Positions 27,569-39,441 of a DNA stretch of 64,000 nt are shown piece after piece (position 1 is the first letter of the stretch; every line of letters starts with the position of its first letter). A program made the translations under genes and the position numbers. The stretch lies in contig JAQJZZ010000017.1 in the NCBI GenBank assembly GCA_030077755.1, positions 1,798,001 through 1,862,000 on the forward strand, written 5' to 3'. A model generated the notes under the pieces. The model ran no database searches. It had not been told where the DNA came from and saw only the letters and a list, made by a program, of their open reading frames with translations. The DNA comes from Filosporella fistucella (taxonomy: Eukaryota > Ascomycota > Leotiomycetes > Helotiales).

Positions 27569-30500
27569 TAATATTATATATATATACTTGATAAGCCTAT
27601 TTATAATAATAAGAATAGAGTTATATACCTTATTTATAATTAATTCTTTAAAAGAAAGAAGTTTAATTATAAAGTCTTAAATAATAGACTTTTATAATTA
27701 TAAAGGTATTTCTAATAACTTTAATATACCTTTTAGAGCTTATTAGGAAAATTTATTTTAAATGCAAGTATTATATATAATAATGATTTCCTTAACCATT
27801 TTCCTTATTCCTAAAAAATAATAATTTATAAATATTCTTTTTATTATTTTAAAGGTACCTTAATATCCATGAGCTAATAGGCTATAATATTTAATAATAA
27901 ATTCCCTTTTAAGTACTAGTAGCATGAATACTTAATTATTATATAATAGGATTTTATTTTTAAGTATAAATTATCCTTATATAATTATAATATCTTATTT
28001 ACCCTTATTCTTCTAATATTTATTTTATAAGCGCTCGTTTTAAGGGCTTATACTTAGCTTAATAAGTGCTATTAACTCTATCTTATTATATATTAAGGAT
28101 TTTCCTTCTTTCTTAAATATTATATAAGAAATATATATCTTATTTCCAAGATATTTTAATTTCTTATTAAGGGCGTTTGCCTTAGCATTTTCTATTTCTT
28201 TTATATAAGAAATGTATAAGTTAATAATAATTAGAGTTTTTACCTATTATACTTATTATTTATTTAATTCCTTTATTATAATAAAGTAAACCAAGTTTTT
28301 ATAATTTATTAATACTTAAACTGGGTTAAGTATATCCTTTAAGTATATCCTTTATTCCTTATAAGCATTTATAATTACTAAAAGTTCTTTATTATAAATT
28401 TTATAATTTAGTTTTATTATTAACAATTTATGGGAATAATAAGCAATTAATTACTATTTTCCTTATTTATTAAACTAGTTAAGTATAGCTTTAATAGCAT
28501 AATTAAAAGAGTTTATTTTAACCCTAATTAGTAATTAGGATTTATAAGTAATTAGGACTAAGGCCTTTATAAATGCTTTCTTAAATTTTATAAAATTCTC
28601 ATTTACCTTATTATTTTATTTAAAGGTTAGGTCCTTCTTTATTAATTTGGTTAATAGTGCTGCTATATTTAAATATCCTTTAATAAATCTTTTATAATAA
28701 TTAGCGAATCCTAAAAAAAATTATATATCCTTTATATAAGTTAATTCCTTTTAATTAAGGATAGCTTGCACCTTAGCTAAATTTATTTTAAGTCTATTAA
28801 TGCTAATAATAAACCTAATAAAGGTTATTTCCGTTTTATAAAAGAAGCATTTTTCCGGTTTAAGTCTAAAGTTAATTATCTTAAATATTATTAATATAGC
28901 TTAAATATCCTTAATATATTATTAGGTATTCTTTAAGTATATTAATATATTATCTAAATATATAATATAATATATATTTAATAAATATAAGAGGATATTA
29001 TTTATAACCCTTTATATAATTGCTAAGGCATTAATTAGCTTAAAGGGCATAATCTAATATTTATATAATCCTTATAGCATTTAAAATGCTATTTTCCATT
29101 TATTTCCTTCTTTAATCTTGATAAGGTTAAAAGCTCCCCTTAAGTCAAATTGGGTAAATATCCTTGCTCCTTATAAGTAATCCCTTAGATTATTTGCTAA
29201 TAATAATGGGAAATAGTCCTTTATTATTATTTTATTTAATTTTCTATAATTTATATATAATTTTAATTCCCTTCCTTTTTTAGGTATAAATAATATTAAG
29301 CTTATTATTAGTAACTTAAATAATTATATAAATCCTTTTTTTAAATTCTTATTAATATATTTCCTAAGCGTCCTTTAATCTTCTTTTAAGAGTTTATATA
29401 TGGTTTTAAATAATAATATCTTTCCTTTTATAATTTTAATCGCATAATCTTATAATTTATATATTAATAATATTCTTAAACCCTTTTCATTTATAAATAA
29501 TTTATTAAACTCTTTATACTCCTTAAGTATTTTACTTATAAGCAAATCTTAAGATAAGTATTCTGGCTCTTTTATAAAAGTAATGCATGCTTCTTGCTAG
29601 CTAAGTTTTAAGTTCTTATATTTAATTTATAACGTTTTATTATATAAGTAACTCTTAAGGATTATTATCCTTGCCTTTTAATTAATAGTGGGTTTATATT
29701 ATTTTAGCTATAATATTTTAAGAATAACTTAATATTGCCCAATTTTAATAATATTAAATTATATTTCTTTTTTATAGCCTTCTTTTATCCTTATAATAAT
29801 TAATACTATTTTTATATTAATTAACCCTCCTCGGTTATTAATTAATAATCCATTGATTATTAATAATAAATATAAATCCTTAATAACCCTAATTAATATA
29901 TTAATAAATAATATAATTTTTAATAATATAAAATTTCTTATTGCTTTATAATTTATTATTACTCTAATTAATTCTTTATATCCCTTTAAATATATATTTA
30001 TATATAATTATTTTTTATTTAATTTTCCTATAATATATATTTCGCTTTTAATAGGGTTTATTTATTAATTAAGGTCTTTTAATACCTTTTAGCTTTTATC
30101 CGCTTTATAAATCTTAGTATTTATATATTAAGTCTTAATATTTATTTATATTTAGGTATTTGGGTTTAAATATATAATTTAATATATTTTTCTTAAATAA
30201 AGTATTAGCCTTATAAATCCTTTTATAATCTCTTTATTATATAATATTTTAATGGCGTCATTTTGCTAAAAATAATTCTTTACGTCTTGCTTATATAATA
30301 TTTAATATTTATAAAGTTATAAAGCTAAAGATTCTAGTTTTATAAGGTTAGTTTAATAAGTATTATATATTTGATTTTAAGCTTTATATCCATAGAAGCT
30401 CATTTATAATATCCCCTTTTTATTAACCTTTATTAATCTTTAAAATATTTCTCATTTTGGTTTTTTTAATTTAATCTTAAACAATTCCTTAAATATAATT

Positions 30501-33489
30501 ATTTCATTATTCCTAATTCTTATTATTTATTACTCTCGGCTTTAATAAATTAAAATATCCTCTCTTTAAATCACCTCTTATAATTCCCTTATTTAAGGGT
30601 CTTTTTAGCGGATTTTCTTATATATTTAATACTTGGCTATATGCTAATTTTCCTTCTTAGCATACTAAGTTCCTTTATTAAACGCCTTACGTTTAATTCC
30701 CTGCTCTTCCTCTTTTATACTAGGGTTTAATTAGGTATTAATCTTTGCTTCCTTTAATTATTTCTTTATTATTTAATAAATGTTAGGTTATTATTTAATA
30801 ATATAGGCTTTCTTTAATTTTGGGATTCCCTTAATTATAGCATTTAGGGATTTCTTACCCTTTTAATTCTCTTTCTTTTCCTTTTTATAAGTTAATATAA
30901 TATAACTTAAGAATTTATAATTAAAGCAAAGCCCTTTTTCTTATTAGGTTTAAAGGATTTCCGGGGATAACTTCTTTTCTTTAAAGCCCTTCTTCTTCCC
31001 TTTAAACGTCGCGTTTATTTATATAAGGTTATAATAATAATTACATAGCTAATAGCGCGTATTATTTCCTAATTTATAAGAACCCTTCTTTTTTAACTTC
31101 TTCTTATAATTGCAGTTATTAATCTCAATTATTTTCTTAATTATAATTGCCAAATTTATTAATTTCCTAATATATATTAAGTTATTCTTAATATTATCTT
31201 TTAAACCTTTATAAAATTAAGAGCATAAGGCGTCTTTATTCCAAGCTAGTCTTATTATATATTATTAGAATTTAGCCATATAATAGGCTATTAACCCTTT
31301 TTAATATAATCCTTATAATATTTTATTTATAATATTATCCTTATTCATATCTTTAAATATTTATTTAATAAATATCCTAAAGTTAGCGACCTCCTTAAAT
31401 ATATCTCTTATAACTTCCTTAGCCCCCGTGATATAATATTTTAAGGCGTGCTTATTAGCTAAAAAGTCTTAAAGATATAATTAAAACTAGTCTTAAGCTA
31501 ATCCTTTAAGGAATATAGCGATTTATAATACTTATATTATCTTATAAGTAAAGTCATATTTATTAAAGTATATATAAAGTTTATATTAGGTAAGGAATTT
31601 ATTAAGTCCTTCTTTTAACCTTATAAACTCGTCTAGCATATTAACTTTAATTAATCTTTTTATAATAAGTGATTTAGGCGCCTCGGGCGCTATTACTAAT
31701 AATCCTCCTTTAATAAATATAGCATTTGCGTGAATTGGTATTTCTTAAAAAGGTGCTTAAAGTATAATAGTTATTATATGGGCCTAAGCTTATATAATGG
31801 TTTTAAATAAGAAATAGGTATATTATAAAAATATTTTAATTATAATATTATTAAGTATAAAGAATATTATTTAAAGTTAAGCATAAAGCTCTTATTTAAT
31901 AATAAAAGTATTAATCTTATATAAAACCTTTATTTTTAATTAAATCCTAAGGATTTTAAGATCCCTAATATTAGATCCTAAGATCCTAAAGATCCTAGGA
32001 TCTATTACGTAATATTAATTATAAGATCCTTATTCCCTTAAGTTTATTAAGTCTTAGGGTCCTTTGCTCTTAAGGCCTATATTAGCCTTAGGCATATTGC
32101 AATGCTTAAGGCTTTCTTATAATATAACCGTAATAATAAAATAAAAGGAATGGCTAAAGGATTATAATATTTAGCTCTTAGTATACCTAAATTTAAGGAA
32201 TATAAAGGAAATATTAAATATATACTTTAAAAATTATAAGTTATTTATAAAATAATAAAATAATAAAATTAAGCTACTTAAAGCAAATTAAGAAAAAACT
32301 TCTTAGCTATTAAATAAAAAGAAGAAGAGGAAGGGAAGACCATAAAAAAGCAGGAAATAAATTAGGAATAATAGCTAATATAAGTGAAATAAAGCAGGAA
32401 TAAAGGCATATTTTAAGAATATTATAAATATATTTAGCACTTAAATAAGAAAGCATTTTATTTTATTAAGGGCAAAATAAGAATAGCCTAAGGTATTTTA
32501 AAATAAAAATAAAAATATTTAAATGCTATTTAAAAACCACTTAAATTTAAGAAAATATTATAAGAATACCCTTAGGGATATCTTTATTAATATTAAGAAG
32601 GAAAAGCTTATTATAAATATTATATTATAAGGCGGTTAATAAGAGCATTTTAAGCTAAGGAAAGGGTTATATTTAATATTTATAAGCTAAATAAAAGCGC
32701 TTAACCTCTTAAATTAATTCTTAAAAAATAGCGATCTTTTTAATATTAAGATTATTAATATTAGAAATCTTATAAGTAAAGGTTAATTATTAAAGCTTAA
32801 TATAAAATTCTATATGCTTTTAATATAAATGCAAGTATAATTATAAGATATTAATAAGTATTAATAAATAGGGAAAAGAAAACTTATAATAAGGAATTCT
32901 TTAAAAGTAAAAATATCCTTAATATTTATATTACCCTTTTTTAAAATATTAAAGCTATTCTTTATTCCCTAGCTAGCTAATTAGATTATAAGAAAATCCT
33001 TATTAATATTAATAAGCTCTTTGCCCTTATTTAAAGTAAAGAACTTATTAAATTCTTTAATATAATCCTTAATTTCATAATAAATTTAATATAAATTAAT
33101 AGGAATTTAAACCTATTAATATTATTATAATAGCTTAAAAAGAGACTTACCTTCTTATAAATATTATTTATTTTAATATAATAAATATATATAAACTTTT
33201 TTATTTAAGTAATATAAGTATAAAAAGGATTAATTAAAGTATGCTTTAAATACCTTTAATAGTAAAAGATAATAAGCTAAGTCTTAACCTTATTATTATG
33301 CTTGCGCTTATAAGGCCTATTAATAATAACGTTATAGCCGCTATAACCTAGTATAAGAGGACCTATAATAAAGCTAAAGAAGAATAAAGATTAAGAAGCT
33401 AAAGAAGATTAAAGATTAAGGAATAAAAGAAGGAAAAAGTATATGCTATTATATAAAGGTTATTATAAGCTTAAAGAAAAGAAGTTAAA
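27569..33489 (-). mobile_element. Ty3/Gypsy element E, internal region, RIP-mutated and nested
   Basis: Lies between two direct LTRs. On the minus strand the reverse transcriptase is clear: ELKLYINYRKLNKIIIKDYF near 29,200-29,270, FTQFDLRGAFNLIKIKEGN near 29,100-29,155, YKYQIMPF near 29,040-29,065, and the catalytic box now YLDN near 28,944-28,955. A zinc-knuckle-like LCFNYKF is near 30,930 and the end of RNase H near 28,050-28,200. An H2C2-type integrase zinc region is suggested at 27,790-27,900, but I could not find the integrase catalytic core before the LTR. The segment 31,830-33,480 does not read as gag and shares repeats with 35,883-36,103 and 37,740-37,880, so it is probably a nested insertion. 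Confidence 0.7.
31830..33480. mobile_element. Probable nested insertion inside element E
   Basis: The left end (about 31,860-31,945) resembles 37,740-37,880, and 32,480-32,697 matches 35,883-36,103. The piece at 31,970-32,035 has a run of GATCCTAAGATCCT-type direct repeats. No domain could be read. These shared blocks suggest one element family, dispersed and broken, but its limits and class are not settled by sight. Confidence 0.4.
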
Positions 33490-34304
33490 AGTTAAAAGGG
33501 AGCTATTATTTATATAAATAAGCTTAGCCTAATTATAACTTTTAAATTATTACTTAAATAATTTTTGCCCTAAGCTATTTTAGGGTAATAAATAGCTTTA
33601 ATTATTTTAAAGTTTTATATAGCTAATTAAATGCATTTATTATTATATAATAATTTAATTTTCTAAATTACTTAGCCTTACGCGTAAATTCGGGCCCTTT
33701 AACTAATTAAAACCTTAGGTTTATAAGTATAAAAAAGCAAGATTATAAGAATTAGGCGAGTTTATTTACTCTTTAATATAAACTTAGACCAAATATAAAG
33801 CTATTCTTATATGCTAAGCTACGCGGCTAAAGCAAATAAAAGTTATAAAATAGCATAATACCCGGGGAGTATAAGAGCTAATTAAGGCCTTATTAAAGCT
33901 ATTTCCTTATATAGGAATTATAATTTATAAGATTAGTCGCACCTTAATAAGCTAAAATATAATTTTATAATAATACTCTTATATTATACTTAATTAAATC
34001 AAATTCTTATAAGGAAATATAAGTAATATAATGGCTTTTAATTACTATTATAAGAATTAATAAGGCCTAGGAATTAATGCTAAGATAATATTATTAAAAG
34101 GGGGGAATCTTATTAAATATATAATTAGAATTATAATTTTATATAACCTTAATTATTTAATTATATTTGATAATTTATAGGAATCTCTTAAGCACTCCTT
34201 AAATAATCTAATTCTAGCATTTTAAAAGGCTAGAATTTAATTTCATATTAAAATATAACTTATTCTATTTATTAAATTGCCTTCCATTTATACGTTTCAT
34301 ATAA
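33490..34304 (-). repeat. LTR (5' side) of Gypsy element E
   Basis: Direct repeat of 26,757-27,568. Because pol is on the minus strand, this right-hand copy is the 5' LTR. Confidence 0.8.
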
Positions 34305-36104
34305 CCTTATTATTATTATTATTATTACACGCGTTATTAATATTATAATTCGCTAATAAGCCTCTTCTTAAATTATTAAAAATTATAATAGCAAATTATT
34401 TAAAACGGTTATTATAAAAGTCTTTAAGACTATTATTAAGGAAGATAAAACTCTTAATAAATATATTAATAAGATTAAGTTTTAGGTTATTAATATAATA
34501 AATAAAGGCTATTAGCCCAAGTAAGAGCAAAAAGATATAAAAATAACTAATATCCTTTTAAAAGCTTTTTAAAAGCCTTCTTATATTCTTATCCTTATTC
34601 TTATATTTATTCTTTAAAAATATTATAAAAAGGATATAATTAAACTTAATATATTATATACTTAAAATTATATAAATTTGGCTAATTATTAAAAACTAGC
34701 TTAAAGGCATTAAAAAAAGCTTAATATTCCTTAAGGCTCTTGCTTTTATAAAAAGATAAAAAGGTTACCTTCTTTTTTATTTTAAAGGAAAAGTTTACTT
34801 CTTGCTCTTAATTTATTTATAATTATATGCGATTACTTTTAAGAGGCTTAAAGCTATTATTTTTAATATATGAATTATAGATATATATAAGTAATTATAT
34901 TATAAAGCTATAATTAATACTTATTTTTATAATAAAATAATATATATAAATAATAAATAAAGTATTATTAAGGCTTATTTAATTACTTATAAAATTATCC
35001 TTAAGGTTTATAAACCTAATATATAATTAACCTTAAGGTAATAAATCCTTTATTAAAAATAATAGCTTTATATATTTGCTTATTATAATTAATATTTTCT
35101 TTAAGGCGTTTAGTAGCTTGCTTTAATTTATTAATTATAATTTTCTTATAAAAAACGTATAAATATTATAATTTAAAGGTTTAAAATAGGTTATTTATTA
35201 ATAAAGCATTAATTTATTCTTAATAATAAATATTAAGATCATTAAGGCCTTTTAATAGCCTAAAATAACTTTAAACGCTAGAGTTTAAATATTATATAAA
35301 ATAATAAAAAATATAATATTAAAGCTTATAAAAAATTATAAGGGCTAAAATAAAGGCTTAATGAGACTATTATATAATTAATTAAAAGGATGGAATTATT
35401 AAAATAAAACTTTTTTAAAAGTTAAAAGGAATTTAAAAGAATAATTATTCTTAAGCTTATTTTTATAAATAAAATATTAATTTAAAAAATGCAAATTATA
35501 ATTATAAATATAATATTAAATATTATTCTTAATTAATAAATAACGGCTTAAAAGACTAAAATCTTAATAAAAAGAATAAATAATATTATAAGCCAAAATA
35601 AATATAAGTATAAGAATAATAATAAGTTTAAAAAAAGACGTAATTATAAGGATAAAAAGCTTAAAAAGAATTTTTTAAGAGCTTTTTAATAGCCTTAATA
35701 AGATTATAATTATTACAAAAATTTGAGACCTAATTCCTTTAATCCCCTTAAGACCCTTAATCCTTATTATATAACCCCTTATCTTATAATCTTATTTTAA
35801 CCGTGAGTTTTTATATAATTTTAAAGAATTGCTAAGCCTTAGGCCATAATCATAATTATATTTATAATATTAAGGGTAAATATAAGAATAGCCTAAACTA
35901 TCTTAAAATAAAAATAAAGCTATTTAAATGCTATTTAAAAACCATTTAAATTTAAGAAAATATTATAAAAATGCCTTTAAGGATATTTTTATTAATATTA
36001 AGAAGGGAAAGCTTATTATAAATATTATATTATAAGGTAATTAATAAGAGCATCTTAAGTTAAGGAAAGGATTATATTTAATATTTATAAGTTAAATAAA
36101 ATGT
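34305..36104 (+). mobile_element. Fragments of other retroelements, RIP-mutated
   Basis: At 34,410-34,540 the plus strand reads like a structural protein (IIKEDKTLNKYINKIK). At 35,366-35,710 lies a second copy of the Copia-like gag relic of 2,846-3,185. At 35,883-36,103 is a block also present at 32,480-32,697. These are short, broken pieces with no intact frame, and I cannot assign 34,540-35,360 or 35,711-35,882 to any family. Confidence 0.45.
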
Positions 36105-37900
36105 TAGATTTATAATTATTAAATTTTATTTTAAAAAAAAAATTTTTGAAAAAAAAGAAAAAAAACTTTTTTAAGAAAAGATTTCTCATAATCTAACCGT
36201 AATAAGTTACTATAAAATTATATATAGGCTTATTAATATTATTATTACTTATATTATAAGTTATAGCTTCCTATTATGGCTTAGCGTCTTTATATAAATA
36301 ATTTTAGGTTTTTGGACTTTTGGAAAGTTTTAGTAACTTTGGATTTTTAATCAATTAGCTAAATTGACGTAATGGATTACGCGTTCTTATATGTGATTAT
36401 TAATTAATAATATTACATAGCTTATAATATTATTAATATTAATAGTGGATTTCTAATCAATAGAATCTACTAGAATTAATTATTTAAATATTTAAATCGA
36501 GTCAATTCCTATATTTAAGAATTAAGTAAAAAAGTCAAGTAAAAAATATACTTATTATTATTACTCCTTATTAATAAGCCTCATAGCTTAAGCGATACTT
36601 CCACCCTCCTTTGATATATATATATATAATAAAGGTTTACCCCTTACCTATATTATATATTTTATATCTTATAATTCTTATATATAAAAAGCTTTAATTC
36701 CTTATTTTAATTCTTATATTTCTTATTTCCTTTATAATAAATTTAATAATATTTAAATTACCTTTATATTATACTTTTATATATTATTTTATAATTTAAT
36801 ATCTATATTATTATATTTAATTTATCTTAATTTCCTTAATTTATTTATATAATATAATTAAATTATTAAATTTTAAATTATACTTATAATATAATATATA
36901 ATTTTATCTCTTTATAGTAATAATTTATTAAAGCTTAAATATTTTATTTTATTTTATTTATATATTTTTAAAATTTTATAAAATAATTAATAATATCTTT
37001 TATATACTTTAAATTTTATAAATATATTTTTATTATTTTTACTATTTTTATTATATTAACATTTTTTTAGATTATTATTTATATATTAAATATATTTTAA
37101 ACAATTATTATAATTTTTTAAATATTTAAATACTTGAATACTTAAAATAATTTATTAAAAAAAGTTAAATTTACTTTAATATTTCTTCTTTAAAAAAAAT
37201 ATAAAAATATTTATAAAATATAAATCTTTTATAAAAAACTTCTTATTGTTAAAATAAATATATAATTTTATTTAAAATAAAAAGATTTTTAATTCTTATT
37301 TATTTTTTATAAAGACATTTTATAATTTAATTTTAAGGAATTTTATAAATTTTAATTCAATAGTCATTAATTTAATATTTCTTATATTAATAATATTATT
37401 ATCTTTAATTTAAAATAAAATTAATATTCTCATAATATTTCTTTTTAAATTATAATAATATAAGCATTAAATTATAAAGGAATATATAAAAATATAATAT
37501 AAAAATAATTTAAATATTATTATATTTATTATAAGAGAAATAAAATAAATAAAAATTAAAATAAGGGATTAAAGCTTTTAATATACAAGAATTAATTTAA
37601 AATCCCTTTATAATTAAATTAGCTTTAATTTAAGTTTATTAATATATATTATTATATACATTAAATATATTTATTAATATTTTATTAAATATTTTATTTA
37701 AATAAAATAAAATTTCTTAAAAAATATATTATAAAAATAATTTTAATTATAATATTATTAAGAATATTATTAAGAATAAAAAATAATTTTTAAATTATAT
37801 ATAAAGCTCTTATTTAATAGCAAAAGTATTAATCTTATATAAAATCTTAATTCTTAATAAATCAAAATCTAAGTCTCTCAATTCTCCCTAATTCCCTTGA
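36105..37900. repeat. Extremely AT-rich tract with a long foldback
   Basis: Almost pure A and T. About 36,665-37,050 and 37,165-37,597 are inverted copies of each other, with identical words such as AAAGCTTTAAT and ATAATATTTAAATTA on both arms and a loop of about 110 bp. A short (TA)n run is near 36,616-36,630. A block at 37,740-37,880 resembles 31,860-31,945. No coding signal. The tract ends abruptly at about 37,900, where GC rises to that of normal genes. Confidence 0.65.
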
Positions 37901-38224
37901 TTTAATTATGTGACCCCGGATCCCATGATTCTCTAACCATGGTTCTCTGTGCAGCCTAGCTAAGCTGTGGAGCCTCAGGCTACAGCCGTGATTACGACCA
38001 TAACACAACATGTATATAACAATGTTTTAGGCGCGAATAATATTTGGTTTGGTGTGATTGCAGGACCTTCAATGCCATATTGCTTTCCGGCTGTGAACTT
38101 TCTATTAGATTATATTTGATTTGCATACAAACATGTGATCGATGCCGGAGAAAGCCGTAGGTAATTCCAAATCTCTTTTAGAGACCCTTCACCAAAGCCA
38201 CCATTATTTCACACCAACACCAGA

Positions 38225-38989
38225 TCACCACAATTCGATTCTCAATGTAGTACCGTTCCTCCAGCCTAATTCTGTAGCCGACCGTTGGTCGAGTCGCAAA
38301 TTCTCCTCATGAGGATCTTGGTATATGCCATTGACGTGGTTGGCACGAATCAATCTCAATATATCGGACATAGTATGACTTAGTGGCACCAGAACACTAT
38401 GAACTGTCTCACTTATTTTTTTGGGTTTTCCAGAAACTTTCACTTTTGTCTGGCAACGTAGGATCAGTAGCACATGGCTATCAGCTCCCAACAAAAAGAC
38501 CTCTCGGACGGGTAGCTCGAAAGTCTTCATTCCATGTGCCCATCCCCAAGATTGTCCTTGAGTCGCACATTTTTCGGTAATCATTGGTCGATGCTTCTCC
38601 TTGTTGGACTTAATGATAATCAGGGCACCTGACGCCAGTTTGTGGGGGTTCCATTCCTGCAGGTCCTCCTCAACATTCTTCGACATCAGTTTCCATGCTC
38701 CGGGCTTCGGACCTTCGGTCAACGGAAATTCGTGGCCAAGCTTTAAGAGAACGCTGTCAACAAATTTGTAAAGTTGCTGTTAAGATAGTCAGTCCTCCTT
38801 TCCTAAATACACAGACCTATGGGGTCATGCTTGCTTCGTCATTAGATTCGCAGCATTCGAATTGAAAACGATCTCGTGAGGCGGGGCGTAAAATGAGATC
38901 TTGTGCTGCTGTAGCTTCTCTCGTTGGGCAACGGTCATCGGCGGATCCTCAGAAGCAACATTTGTGGACATCGCTGATGAGGGGAGCAT
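38225..38989 (-). CDS. Protein of unknown function, possible ubiquitin-like C-terminus
   Basis: Proposed exons are 38,989-38,835 and 38,753-38,225, giving 227 codons. The second exon is open and coding-like; its last 80 residues (VHSVLVPLSHTMSDILRLIR ... LGWRNGTTLRIELW) have the strand-helix-strand rhythm of a beta-grasp or ubiquitin-like fold, but no family is recognised. The join is uncertain. The only in-phase solution I found uses a GC-AG intron (GCAAGC ... TTGACAG, 81 nt); otherwise exon 1 meets a TGA at 38,825-38,827. An alternative start is the ATG at 38,971. It is the first gene to the right of the AT-rich block. The frame, but not the function, is reasonably supported. Confidence 0.5.
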
Positions 38990-39441
38990 GATGGCTTGAA
39001 GAGCTATGAAGGTGAAATTGTCTCAATTTATAGAAACAGCGCTGGAATTTGAAGTCCCCATATCTACATGACGCAGTCCGCCAGGTGGGTAGACTTGTCC
39101 CCAAAATCATGATATTTTGTTGTCATCAGCTATTCAATTACACTTGAGAAATGCTCCACTTGGAAGAACTAACACTAGGAAACTAACTACAAACAAAAAT
39201 CAGATCATACGACGTAATTCGCTCGATATAGTAGAAAGGCTTGCTCGTGTAATCAATCGTTAGTATTGTCTCACTTCAACAAAGAAGGCTAGCTTTCTAG
39301 CGTCAAATCCTTTCTCGTCTCAAGATATGCTGAAGTCTCAATTGTGGTGCCATCACGATCATTAATACTCCAGTGACTTCTAATTCACAAACCAGTCACT
39401 GGCAAAGTCATTATCCCACGGCATCACCTTCCACCTCTATC

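Noticed and set aside
31970..32035. CRISPR-like repeat array
   Set aside because: Units are short, adjacent and without regular spacers, and the genome is fungal.
36105..37900. Possible mitochondrial DNA insert, because of extreme AT content
   Set aside because: No mitochondrial gene, tRNA or rRNA pattern; a foldback and RIP-type mutation explain the sequence better.
1..37900. Starship-type giant element, given size and cargo-like genes nearby
   Set aside because: No tyrosine recombinase (DUF3435-type) could be read, and the content is ordinary retroelement relics.
38383..38580. Plus-strand frame opposite the unknown-function gene
   Set aside because: Antisense shadow of the minus-strand exon, no features of its own.
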